NCBI RefSeq assembly: GCF_000744285.1
Contig: NZ_JQLQ01000002.1
Location: forward strand, 1,054,001 to 1,118,000
DNA: 64,000 nt
Source of the DNA: Carnobacterium pleistocenium FTR1
Lineage (GTDB): Bacteria > Bacillota > Bacilli > Lactobacillales > Carnobacteriaceae
Reading direction: 5' to 3'
A program made the position numbers and the translations under genes. Below the pieces are notes generated by a model. The model did not search any database. It was not told the DNA's origin and worked only from the letters and a program-made list of their open reading frames with translations. Within the stretch, counting starts at the first letter, position 1. The number at the start of each line of letters is the position of its first letter. Shown here piece after piece: positions 8,015 through 16,920 of this stretch.

Positions 8015-8866
8015 ATGATTAGAAATAATATTCTAGGTCGAATTAAAAGTGTCCTTGATGATTTGCCTAATTCTGAAAGAAAAATTGGCGAGTACATTCT
8101 TAAGAATCCTGAAGAGACCATTAAAATGACAACAGCACAACTGGGAATAGCCGCAGATTCAAATTCGACGGCTGTTATTCGGCTGTGTAATCGAATTGGT
8201 GTTAACGGATTTACAAAACTAAAAGTAAACTTATCTGCAGAAATCGTATCGGTGGATGAATCTGGTTATGCGGAAATAGAGGCAGAGGAAAAAAGCAGCA
8301 CGATCAAAAGCAAACTATTAGCTAATGCCTTTAAATCAATGGAAGAAACCATTTCATTGATGAATGAGTTTGATATTGAACGTGTCGTAGAATTGATTGA
8401 AGCTGCTTCTATGGTTTATGTTTATGGTGTTGGAAATTCAAGAATCATTGCTGAAAATATGGTGCAAAAGTGGAGTAAAGTAGGGAAAATATTTATTTGT
8501 CCAACTGATAATCACCAACTGGTATCCATGTTAGGTGCAACTCCAAAAAATGCTCTTTTTTTCGGTATATCTAACTCAGGAGAAACAAAGGAAATTATCG
8601 AACTGATTAAATTAGCTAAAAAAAAATCCATAAAAACTATTGGATTAACTCAATTCGGACAAAATAGTATATCAAATAGAGCCGATTACACAATTCAGAC
8701 TGTCAAAAAAATAGAAACGAATAATCAGTTTATTTCGAGTTCCCTACATGCTCAGATGATTGCAATTGATGTATTATTTTACTCATTTCTGTCTAAAAAC
8801 TATATAGCAGTTACTGAAAAAATGAAACTATCAAAGGAAGAAATGGATCAATACAAGAAGAGATAG
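8015..8866 (+). CDS. RpiR-family regulator with SIS domain
   Basis: 283 residues: an N-terminal RpiR helix-turn-helix (about 1-77, with ATAVIRLCNRIG-like recognition helix) and a C-terminal SIS sugar-phosphate-binding domain (about 125-260, with VYVYGVGNSRIIAENM and FFGISNSGETKEIIELIK). MurR, its best-known relative, senses MurNAc-6-phosphate. It is the last gene of locus 1, after an AGGTGAAAC start context. A second RpiR protein is encoded at 40881. The shared operator suggests that one or both control the two loci. A modest hairpin with a T run follows at 8889-8923. Confidence 0.9.
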   Translation: MIRNNILGRIKSVLDDLPNSERKIGEYILKNPEETIKMTTAQLGIAADSNSTAVIRLCNRIGVNGFTKLKVNLSAEIVSVDESGYAEIEAEEKSSTIKSKLLANAFKSMEETISLMNEFDIERVVELIEAASMVYVYGVGNSRIIAENMVQKWSKVGKIFICPTDNHQLVSMLGATPKNALFFGISNSGETKEIIELIKLAKKKSIKTIGLTQFGQNSISNRADYTIQTVKKIETNNQFISSSLHAQMIAIDVLFYSFLSKNYIAVTEKMKLSKEEMDQYKKR

Positions 8867-8888
8867 CAATTTTATAACAGGAAATAAT

Positions 8889-8924
8889 GGATACTTAAGA
8901 GAAAATCTTTTGTATTCTTTTTTT
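8889..8924 (+). terminator. Probable terminator of locus 1
   Basis: GGATACTTAAGA and TCTTTTGTATTC can pair imperfectly around a five-base loop, followed by seven Ts. Confidence 0.5.
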
Positions 8925-8989
8925 GAGCCATATTAGTAAATTATTTTTGGTTTTCACTTTGAACAGTGATCGAATGAGTAGTGAAGTTT

Positions 8990-9195
8990 GAAAATAATGC
9001 GTACTCAAAGCAAACTTTCTTTTGAGTAAAAGCAATAAATCTTAATTCAATTAACTCACTGTGCCTTTTCATTTGAGTTGATATAAAGAACATCTATTTG
9101 ATAAACTCATAGATTTTTTCTGTTTGAGAAAGCGCAAATATCCTTATTTTGACCAACTCAGCGGAAAAATCTAATTGAGTTGGACTAATTTAATT
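8990..9195. repeat. 52-bp intergenic repeat family, locus B (diverged)
   Basis: About four degenerate units showing the alternating ACTCA...TTGAGT pattern, such as ACTCAAAGC-N-TTTTGAGTAA. Together with the terminator it fills most of the 458-base gap before 9325. I see no gene here. Confidence 0.7.
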
Positions 9196-9324
9196 TAGAA
9201 TGCCAATAATAATCTAATCGAGTAATACTCGTCAAATGAATGTATATAGATTGAGTGTTCTATTCGTCGAGTTTCTAAAGGTGTGATATGATTTACTTAG
9301 ATACAAAACTTTGGAGGGAAGACA

Positions 9325-9615
9325 ATGGAAATGATACTTTATCGCACGATCAATGTAAAAATCCCTAAAGAAAAAGTGATCACACTGAAAAAACCATTTG
9401 AATCAATTAATATTCCGCGAAAAGGAGATTTCATCAAAGACTCTATGTTTGTAGATCCTGCTGAGATTGAAGTGATTTCAGTTGAGAAAAACAAAGCAGA
9501 AGAAACGATTGCGGTCCATTTGAGACCTCTTGAGATAAGATATGCAACGGATGAGCATAATCAGAATATGGTGAATGCTTATAAAGCGAATGGCTGGACA
9601 AGCGATACTTATTAA
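9325..9615 (+). CDS. Small protein of unknown function
   Basis: 96 residues, no signal peptide or membrane segment, beginning MEMILYRTINVKIPKEK. It looks like a compact beta-rich soluble protein. The start follows TTGGAGGGAAG. A perfect 20-bp-stem terminator follows at once, so it is a single-gene transcript. I do not recognise the family and the neighbours give no hint. Confidence 0.65.
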   Translation: MEMILYRTINVKIPKEKVITLKKPFESINIPRKGDFIKDSMFVDPAEIEVISVEKNKAEETIAVHLRPLEIRYATDEHNQNMVNAYKANGWTSDTY

Positions 9616-9622
9616 AAAAAAT

Positions 9623-9671
9623 AAATAACCTGCTAACGACCTTTATTCAATAGGTCGTTAGCAGGTTATTT
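9623..9671. terminator. Strong terminator after 9325 gene
   Basis: Perfect 20-bp arms (9623-9642 and 9652-9671) around a nine-base loop, with A-run and T-rich flanks, so it may work in both directions. Confidence 0.85.
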
Positions 9672-9699
9672 ATATGGATTTTATAGTATTGATGACTTT

Positions 9700-9878
9700 G
9701 AATTTCTGGCGGAATGGGATTTGCTTGTAGCCGTGTAAAGGATTCAATGCGAATAACAGAGCGTTAACGCTTCAGCGATTACGCCTTGTTGAGGCTTGAA
9801 AGCCTTAAGACTATGATTTTCAGGCTTAAGGTGGTCCCATGGCTTCACAAGCAAAACCGTTTATTCCATAAGAAATTC
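9700..9878. repeat. Palindromic ~178-bp element, copy 1 (full)
   Basis: The ends are imperfect inverted copies: GAATTTCT-N3-GGAAT...TTTGCTTGT on the left, with the complement on the right ending in AAGAAATTC. The core holds AGCGTTAACGCT. The second full copy is at 36057-36233, with partial copies near 27450, 43019 and 58077. It has no open frame and resembles a small non-autonomous palindromic element. It occupies the gap between the terminator and the malic enzyme gene. Confidence 0.7.
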
Positions 9879-9918
9879 TGACTCGTTATACCAATACCAA
9901 CTTTTAAACACTCTTTCT

Positions 9919-11091
9919 CTAAATACGATTGACCTGTGTCTCAATAGCGGCCTCTTTTACAGCTTTAGCCACGGCAGGACAGACTCTTGGGTCTAGAGCA
10001 TCAGGAATCACGTAGTCCGCTTTTAATTCATCACTGGTAATCAGCGAAGCAATCGCGTGGGAAGCGGCGACTTTCATGGCTTCATTGATATCAGAAGCTC
10101 GAACGCTGAGTGCGCCTTTAAATATCCCGGGAAAAGCTAACACATTATTGACCTGGTTCGGATAATCGCTGCGCCCAGTTCCTAAGACAGCGACACCAGA
10201 CATTGCTGCCAGTTCAGGCATAATTTCCGGAACAGGATTGGCCATAGCGAAAACGATTGGTTGGGGCTTCATGTCTTGGATCATAGCCGGTTTTAAAATA
10301 TTCCCAGCTGAAACACCGATAAAAACATCCGCATCCCTTAAAGCTAAAGTCAAATCGCCATGCTGATTCGTTAAGTTGGTCAGGGTCATCATGTATTGTT
10401 GTTCACTTGTTAAGTTAGGTGTATCACTAGCTAAAATGCCAGACTTATCCGATAAGATCAGATTTTGGACTCCAAAGTTCAACAAGTGTTTTGCAACAGC
10501 GATACCCGCTGACCCTGCTCCGTTAACAACGACTTTGATGCTGGCAAAGGATTTATCAACTAGTTTTAAAGCATTGATCAATCCGGCAGCAACGACAACG
10601 GCTGTTCCGTGTTGATCGTCATGAAAAACGGGAATATCCAGTGAAGCTTTTAAGCGGCGTTCCACTTCAAAACATTCAGGAGCTGCAATATCTTCCAGGT
10701 TGATGCCACCAAAACTGCCACTGATTTGTTCGATCGTTTGCACGATGATGTCCACGTCTCTTGATTGAATCGAAAGAGGGAAGGCGTCAATACCAGCAAA
10801 GGCTTTGAACAAAACACATTTGCCCTCCATCACTGGCATTGAAGCTGCTGGACCGATAGCACCTAGGCCAAGCACAGCCGTTCCATTAGTGATGACCGCT
10901 ACTAGATTGTTTTTCCGCGTCAATTTATAAGCTTCATCAGGATCTTTTTCAATAGCTAAGCAAGCTTCGGCCACGCCAGGCGTATAGGCCAAGGCTAGAT
11001 CTTCCCGAGTATCGAGTGGGACGCGGCTTGTGACTTCAATTTTTCCATTCCATTCGTAATGCTTTGCGAGCGCTTCTTTTTTATTATCCAT
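9919..11091 (-). CDS. NAD(P)-dependent malic enzyme
   Basis: 390 residues with the compact bacterial malic-enzyme plan: N-terminal domain with [21 protein letters not shown], the metal-site region [15 protein letters not shown] and [13 protein letters not shown], then a Rossmann domain with [15 protein letters not shown]. It oxidatively decarboxylates L-malate to pyruvate in the cytosol. It lies 12 bases downstream of the Ldh_2 dehydrogenase gene, so the two share a transcript. No malate transporter or two-component regulator is adjacent. Malic enzyme and malolactic enzyme are related, but this short form is the malic enzyme type. Confidence 0.92.
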   Translation of the reverse strand: MDNKKEALAKHYEWNGKIEVTSRVPLDTREDLALAYTPGVAEACLAIEKDPDEAYKLTRKNNLVAVITNGTAVLGLGAIGPAASMPVMEGKCVLFKAFAGIDAFPLSIQSRDVDIIVQTIEQISGSFGGINLEDIAAPECFEVERRLKASLDIPVFHDDQHGTAVVVAAGLINALKLVDKSFASIKVVVNGAGSAGIAVAKHLLNFGVQNLILSDKSGILASDTPNLTSEQQYMMTLTNLTNQHGDLTLALRDADVFIGVSAGNILKPAMIQDMKPQPIVFAMANPVPEIMPELAAMSGVAVLGTGRSDYPNQVNNVLAFPGIFKGALSVRASDINEAMKVAASHAIASLITSDELKADYVIPDALDPRVCPAVAKAVKEAAIETQVNRI

Positions 11092-11103
11092 AGTTGATCT
11101 CCC

Positions 11104-12210
11104 TTACTGCTCAAATGGGAAGCGGTAATCGGTCAATCCGGCATCGTCACGGATCGCAATCAGTTCTTTTTGAACGGGTTCACTAACGGGCAGACCCGTT
11201 TTCTTGCGTTTTTGCCAAATTAAATATTCTTTTTCTCCAGCCGTATAGATGCGTTCAGCACCCGGAGCTTTTTCAGCGGCACGCAATTCACGCATGATGT
11301 CACCAGTCGTTTTCTTGAAACTCTCTAGACCCATAAAGGCTTCCGTATCAATAGCAATGAAGAAGTGTCCTAAGTGGAATTTTATTTTCTCGCCGCTATC
11401 GCCGATGCCAGACAGCATGCTCAAAAAATTCCCTTGCTGCAGAGCAGATGAAAGAACTTCGACGATCGTAGCGTAGCCATAGCCTTTATAACCAGAAAGT
11501 TCTTCGCCGATCCCTCCCAGTGGAGCAAGAGCTGCTTCGCCAGCTTGAAGAGCTTTTAAAATCGTTGGAGAGTCAGTCATGGCAGATCCATCATGGGCAA
11601 CAACCGTTCCAGCAGGCGTATCTTTGCCTTCACGTTCGTAAAGTTCGATTTTGCCTCGTTGGATGATAGAAGTAGCACAGTCCAATGAGAATGGGAAGTC
11701 TTCATCCGTTGGAAAGCTGACCGTCAGTGGGTTGGTGCCTAATTTATTTTGCACACTGAATGTTGGCGCAATAGAAGGACGGGCGTTCGTGCCGGCCATG
11801 CCAATACACCCAGCATCTGCTGCCATATCGGTATAATAACCAGCAATCCCAAAATGGGTAGAGTTCTTGACGGCTACCATACCCATGCCGTATTTTTTAG
11901 CTTTAGCAATAGCCATTTGCATCGAACGATGGGCAATCACTTGACCCATCCCGTCATGACCATCGACTACTGCCGTTGTAGGGGTTTCGCGTACGATTTC
12001 AAACTCAGTCACTGGATTTTGGATACCGTCTTTGATGCGATCGATATAAATCGGTTTAAACCGGTTGACCCCATGACTTTCAATGCCTTTCTTATCTGAT
12101 TGCAACAAAACATCGGTACAGATTTTTGCATCTGCTTCCGGTATTCCATAAGCCATAAAAGCTTTTTCAACAAACTCGGTCAAAAATTCCCATTCTACAA
12201 AATTTGTCAT
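11104..12210 (-). CDS. Ldh_2-family malate/lactate-type dehydrogenase
   Basis: 368 residues of the Ldh_2 family (malate, sulfolactate, ureidoglycolate and diketogulonate dehydrogenases). Recognisable stretches are KKGIESHGVNRF, the substrate-histidine segment KNSTHFGIAGYY, NKLGTNPLTVSFP and GGIGEELSGYKGYGYA. These enzymes reduce 2-keto acids or oxidise 2-hydroxy acids with NAD(P). I chose the ATG at 12210, preceded by AAAGGAGGAG; the open frame extends to 12294 but without a ribosome site. Pairing with malic enzyme suggests 2-hydroxy-dicarboxylate metabolism, but the substrate cannot be read from sequence alone. Confidence 0.88.
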   Translation of the reverse strand: MTNFVEWEFLTEFVEKAFMAYGIPEADAKICTDVLLQSDKKGIESHGVNRFKPIYIDRIKDGIQNPVTEFEIVRETPTTAVVDGHDGMGQVIAHRSMQMAIAKAKKYGMGMVAVKNSTHFGIAGYYTDMAADAGCIGMAGTNARPSIAPTFSVQNKLGTNPLTVSFPTDEDFPFSLDCATSIIQRGKIELYEREGKDTPAGTVVAHDGSAMTDSPTILKALQAGEAALAPLGGIGEELSGYKGYGYATIVEVLSSALQQGNFLSMLSGIGDSGEKIKFHLGHFFIAIDTEAFMGLESFKKTTGDIMRELRAAEKAPGAERIYTAGEKEYLIWQKRKKTGLPVSEPVQKELIAIRDDAGLTDYRFPFEQ

Positions 12211-12258
12211 TCTACCTTCTCCTCCTTTTTTGTGAAAAACCGAACAAAAAACGAAATA

Positions 12259-12272
12259 AGTAAGCGTTTTAT
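12259..12272 (-). promoter_or_regulatory. cre-like catabolite control site
   Basis: On the minus strand ATAAAACGCTTACT resembles the CcpA cre consensus TGAAAACGCTTTCA. It sits just downstream of the predicted start of the Ldh_2/malic enzyme transcript, where CcpA would block elongation. A 13/14 match to it lies at 61141 by the glucitol genes. Confidence 0.5.
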
Positions 12273-12284
12273 TTATACTGTTTA

Positions 12285-12313
12285 AGTCTAGCATAAAAGC
12301 CTAAAGAACTCAA
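12285..12313 (-). promoter_or_regulatory. Putative promoter of Ldh_2/malic enzyme operon
   Basis: Minus strand -35 TTGAGT (12313-12308), 17-bp spacer, -10 TAGACT (12290-12285). Confidence 0.45.
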
Positions 12314-12434
12314 TTTTAGACTAAAAAAAAGCAGTGAAACCCCATTAACTTTATCAGTCTTACCTGAATGGTGAAAAAAGTTGTCCGTGTGACCTGCTAA
12401 GTCAGATTGAGGTAAGTTAAACTAGCGTATCTCT

Positions 12435-12462
12435 TTGTATAAAAATCATTTGCCGGTATACT
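12435..12462 (+). promoter_or_regulatory. Putative promoter of the Mg2+ ATPase gene
   Basis: -35 TTGTAT, 16-bp spacer, -10 TATACT (12457-12462). It leaves a leader of about 110 bases. The 367-base gap holds only this and the divergent Ldh_2 promoter with its cre-like site. Confidence 0.45.
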
Positions 12463-12577
12463 TTATTTAAAGCTTCAAATCGTCTAAATCAATTGAGAAA
12501 TAACTGTTAAAAAAGAAAAACTGAATCGTTTTATTTGATCTTTTGTTGTGAAAAAATAGAGCAAAGAAGGGGAATTC

Positions 12578-15106
12578 ATGAAAAGAATAACAGATGTGCC
12601 GTATTGGAGCTTAGACTCCTCAGAAGCGTTGGATCAAGTTCAGTCTAGTACAGATGGACTGAGTTCTAAGGAAGCTGCCACTCGACTGACCGCCTATGGT
12701 GAAAACGTCATAAAACCAAAGAAAAGACTTTCGCAGGTTGCACTGTTTTTGAATCAGTTCAAGAACCCTATTATTCTGATCTTAATTTTTGCGACGAGCA
12801 TTTCTGCAGTGACTGGTGATTGGTTCGATGCACAGATCATTCTTCTAATCGTGATGGGTAGTGCGTTATTAAGCTTCTATCAGGAGTACAGCGCTGGACA
12901 AGCTATCGAAAAATTAAGGTCAAAGGTTCAAATTACGTGTTCCGTGAAACGAGATGGGAAATTCAGCGCTATCTCTTCGCAGTTTGTAGTGCCAGGCGAC
13001 ATCGTTCAACTATCCGGGGGCAATATGATCCCAGCAGATGGTCGCATATTGGAGAGTGATGATCTATATGTAAATCAATCCTTGTTGACCGGGGAATCAA
13101 TGTCGGTCCAAAAAATAGCAGGAGTGGTTTCAGAAGACAGCGAAGTAGGAGAGCGACAAAACTGTGTTTTTATGGGAACGAGCGTATTTAGTGGCCATGC
13201 GATCGAGCTTGTGATGGGGACCGGAACGGCAACCCATTATGGTAGGATTGCCGAACAGCTGACGTTGCGTCCACCAGAAACAGACTTTGAGAGAGGGATC
13301 TGACATTTTGGTTTTCTCTTAACACAAATCATGTTGATCCTTACGCTGACGGTATTCGCGATCAACGTTCTGTTGGATAAACCAGCCATTGATTCATTGC
13401 TTTTTTCAGTCGCTCTAGCAGTGGGGATCACACCGCAATTGTTACCGGCCATTATCAGCATCACCTTATCAAAAGGAGCGCGAGTGATGGCTAAAGGTGG
13501 CGTTATCGTACGCCGGTTGAATTCTATCGAAAATTTTGGCAGCATGGATACTTTGTGTACCGATAAAACGGGGACACTCACGAATGGAGATATCCAATTA
13601 GATGGTGCACTGGATTGGAACGGTCAAGACTCGGAAAGGGTCTTTCGTTTGGCTTATTTGAATGCCGTTCTGCAAAAAGGAATGCGAAATAGTCTAGATG
13701 AAACCATCCAAAAAGTTAAAAAGTTGGACATTGCAACGGTTCAAAAATTAGATGAGGTGGCTTTCGATTTCACTCGTCGCCGGTTGAGTGTGCTTTATCG
13801 TGAAGAGGGTCAAGCTAAACTGGTAGTAAAGGGAGCTTTTAACAGCGTGTTCGAGGTTTGTCGTTTTATCGAGATCGATGGCGTGAAACGGGACAAGGGC
13901 GACGATCTTGTAGCGGAATTAGAACAACGCTATAAATCCTGGAGCGAGCAAGGCATACGCGTACTAGGTATTGCTCAAAAAACCGAAGCACTCCCAGAAA
14001 AAGTGACCGTAGCTGATGAGAAAGACATGATATTTATGGGGTTCCTTCTTTTCTCCGATCATCCTAAAGAGGATGCAATTTCAATGATACAAGAATTATC
14101 AAGAAAAGGAGTAGCCTTACGGATCATTACGGGGGATAACAAGCTGATTGCTCTACACACGGCTCAAGCGGTAGGGATAGAGATAACCGGAACGGTAACA
14201 GGCAAAGAATTAAGAGTGATGACTGAAGATACGCTTTGGAGAAAGATTGAACACATCAATCTTTTTGCTGAAGTGGACCCTAACCAAAAAGAACGCATCA
14301 TTTTGGCCTTAAAGAAAAAAGCACATGTAGTAGGCTACATGGGAGATGGCATCAATGATTTGCCAGCTTTGCATGCCGCTGACGTGAGTATCTCAGTCGA
14401 TAATGCTGTGGATGTAGCAAAAGAATCGGCAGATATCGTGCTGATGGAAAAAAGCCTCTCCGTATTGAACCGAGGAATCGAGGAGGGACGGACTACTTTC
14501 AGCAATACCTTAAAGTATATTTGGGTAACAACGAGCGCTAATTTCGGCAATATGTTCAGCGTAGCGGGAATTTCCCTGATTTTGAACTTTTTCCCATTGT
14601 TGCCAAAACAGATCTTACTGCTTAATTTTTTGACCGATTTTCCTGCGCTTAGTCTTTCTGGAGATTCAGTCGATGAAGAGATGGTGCAAACCCCACGTAA
14701 ATGGGATATTAAATTTATTCAACATTTCATGTTTACTTTTGGCTTGGTTAGTTCAGTATTTGATTACCTTATTACATTCATCCTATTTAGTATCTTTCGG
14801 GAGTCTCAAGGGCTTTATCAAAGCGGGTGGTTCACTTTCTCCATTTTGACGGAATTAGCTACATTGATGGTCATACGGACGCAAAAACCTTTCTTCAAGA
14901 GTAAACCGGCTCCTTTGCTTACCGGTTCAACGGTGATCATAGGAGTCATCACCATGCTGCTTCCCTATACTCCATTAGCTTCCTTATTTGCACTTGAACC
15001 GATTCCGTTCAATGTAATTGCCATACTCATACTGCTGATTGGTTTTTACATTGCTGCTATGGAAGGGACTAAGTATTTTTTCTATCGGCACCACCGCAAT
15101 CGCTAG
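12578..15106 (+). pseudogene. MgtA-type Mg2+ P-type ATPase, interrupted by an in-frame TGA
   Basis: The frame encodes an MgtA/MgtB-like P3B ATPase of about 842 residues. It has an N-terminal cation-ATPase domain, LLTGESMSV in the actuator domain, the phosphorylation motif CTDKTGTLTNG, GDGINDLPALHAADV in the hinge, and C-terminal membrane helices. A TGA at 13301-13303 splits it after FERGI. The reading frame then continues unchanged (HFGFLLTQIM...), and relatives have Arg at about this point, so a single C-to-T change (CGA to TGA) explains the break. The first 241 residues end before the phosphorylation site. The second part could start at ATG 13331 but lacks a ribosome site. Activity therefore requires readthrough or a sequencing error. 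Confidence 0.85.
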
Positions 15107-15130
15107 ATCCGAACTCATTTAATACTAAAA

Positions 15131-15167
15131 AGACAGCCAAGAGCGTTTCCTCTTGGCTGTCTTTTTT
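15131..15167. terminator. Bidirectional terminator between the ATPase and Rgg genes
   Basis: AGACAGCCAAGAG and CTCTTGGCTGTCT pair perfectly around a six-base loop, with A and T runs on the two sides. It serves both convergent genes. Confidence 0.85.
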
Positions 15168-15191
15168 GTTGGTGGTTGCTAGTCTGATCTG

Positions 15192-16112
15192 TTAATGGGC
15201 TAAAAGTTCGTTTTGTATTTTATCGAGAGGGTAATTTGAATAAAGATTGAAAAAGTTCTCTGGATCAGTCTCAACTAATTCTTTTAAACTCTGTTTCCCT
15301 AAACTATCAAAAATACGAATCGCACGGTCAATAAGTCCCGGCTCAGAAGTATCACCGATTTTTGTCATGCAAACTTCTTTGCGGACTAATGCAACTGCAA
15401 ACATCACCGAAAAGTCCATACGAGAACTTTCTACTTCTAATTGCTTGATGTAAAACAAAGCTCGTTCGTATTTTTGGTCCATCATCAGTAGATTTGTTAA
15501 ATGCAGTAAAAAACTGATTTTTAAGTTTTTAGCTTCTTCAAGATGGTAGTATTGATTTAACGTTACAAGAGCTCTTTCCGTTAATAAAGCCGCTGTTTCA
15601 CTGTCGAATAGATACAAAATACTATTGATAATGTGCAATTCAGCTAAATACCACTTATCCAACGTTTCCATCCGATCCCACACTTTTTGAGCATAGACCT
15701 TTGCTTTAGTTAAGTCTTGTTCCTCGAATAAAACGAGATAGCCACGACAAGCATTCAGCATGTCTAAAATCAATTGATCATAACGTTCCTTTGCTAATTT
15801 TTCGCCTTTTTCGAGGATTTCTTTGACCAATTCACGCGTTGGATTTCTTTCTAATTGTTTGAATAAATAAGAAATCGTTTCTTTCTGTCCTAATTCAAAG
15901 TCATTTAAAAGATAAATAAATTCTTCATGGGACATATCCATATGATCTAATATGGCGAGATATTTGGAAAGCGTAGGTGTGATATCATCATTTTCAAATT
16001 TCGTATACGTTGAACGAGCCATCGTATGGTCTGAAATTTCTTTTTGCGTATACCCTTTATTTTCTCTGATTTTCTTTAGTGTTGAACCAATGGGTACGTT
16101 TATTTCCTTCAT
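15192..16112 (-). CDS. Rgg/MutR-like XRE-family regulator
   Basis: 306 residues: an XRE helix-turn-helix in the first 65 residues (IGSTLKKIRENKGYTQKEIS, then MARSTYTKFENDDITPTLSKYL), and a long all-helical C-terminal part of the TPR-like type found in Rgg, MutR and PlcR. Such regulators often sense short exported peptides. The start follows AAAGGAGGCAGTC on the minus strand. No convincing short hydrophobic pheromone gene is visible in the 214 bases before the divergent small protein at 16327. The target is unknown. Confidence 0.85.
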   Translation of the reverse strand: MKEINVPIGSTLKKIRENKGYTQKEISDHTMARSTYTKFENDDITPTLSKYLAILDHMDMSHEEFIYLLNDFELGQKETISYLFKQLERNPTRELVKEILEKGEKLAKERYDQLILDMLNACRGYLVLFEEQDLTKAKVYAQKVWDRMETLDKWYLAELHIINSILYLFDSETAALLTERALVTLNQYYHLEEAKNLKISFLLHLTNLLMMDQKYERALFYIKQLEVESSRMDFSVMFAVALVRKEVCMTKIGDTSEPGLIDRAIRIFDSLGKQSLKELVETDPENFFNLYSNYPLDKIQNELLAH

Positions 16113-16326
16113 TTTGACTGCCTCCTTTAAAAATTAGTCCAGTTATTATTGTAACTTTTGGTCATAAAGTCACTAATACTCGTTATACTGTTTAGATAAC
16201 AAACTTAAGTTGAGAGCAAAAAAAATTTTTAACTTAACCTTGTTTGTACAAGCTACACACTGAAAGTAGGGGTTAAACATTATAAAAGAAGCGAAATCAA
16301 CCAAACCAGATCTTCAACAAGAATAT

Positions 16327-16557
16327 ATGTATGTGATTAAAGCAAAAAATCAAACGATTCGGCTAGATGTGGAAATAAATGACGTTTTAATCAATGCCGA
16401 TGGTGCGATAGATTGTCCAATCGATACAGTCTTGCGTAAAAACAATTATACCTTTGATGATCTGAATAGTTGGTCAGCTAAAGAGATTTATTTTGTCATC
16501 ATTAAAGATGATGAGGAACAAATTCTCCATACCATTCATTTAGATGTAAACCTTTAA
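16327..16557 (+). CDS. Small acidic protein, uncertain start
   Basis: 76 residues from the ATG at 16327, acidic and soluble, with no recognised domain. The ATG lacks a ribosome site. The frame stays open upstream and a good AGTAGGGG lies just before an ATT codon at 16279, so the true product may start there with a rare initiator and be 16 residues longer. It is divergent from the Rgg-like regulator and could be its target (inference). Confidence 0.45.
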   Translation: MYVIKAKNQTIRLDVEINDVLINADGAIDCPIDTVLRKNNYTFDDLNSWSAKEIYFVIIKDDEEQILHTIHLDVNL

Positions 16558-16634
16558 ATGAATTCAAATTATTTTAGCATAGAATTTCTAAAAAAGAATT
16601 AAAAATTTTAACAGAATAGTTTGAAATTTAGTGA

Positions 16635-16813
16635 GTCATGAATAACTTATGACAAATTTAAACAATCGCTTGTTATCGATTGTTAAATAAGAGCTACAAA
16701 AAATAAAAAAAGCACGATATCAATCAAATCAAGGGACGTGGGATGAAATTTTAATTCATTCTACACTTCATTAAAAACAAAACTGTTTTTAATAAAGTGC
16801 AGAAATTAAAATT
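16635..16813. other. Cluster of hairpins in a 354-base gap
   Basis: Three inverted repeats are visible: GTCAT...ATGAC (16635-16653), AACAATCG...CGATTGTT (16661-16684), and a long AT-rich stem (16747-16813) whose arms of about 30 bases pair with few mismatches around a short loop. T-rich sequence follows the last. It could end the 16327 transcript or form a leader of the amidase gene. I see no gene in 16558-16911. Confidence 0.5.
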
Positions 16814-16920
16814 ATACATACCTTTCCTTTTTTTTTCGTCTTTTTTCTGCCAATAAGGTCAATTTTTGTTTTCAATGATACACTGGAAGATAGAATCAGC
16901 AAGAGAGAAGGTTGAAAAGA

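Noticed and set aside
12578-13303. Selenocysteine or programmed readthrough at the ATPase TGA
   Set aside because: No SECIS-like hairpin is evident after the stop and relatives have Arg, so a plain nonsense change is simpler.
13237-13581. Minus-strand frame over the ATPase break
   Set aside because: It is a shadow of the ATPase coding sequence on the other strand.
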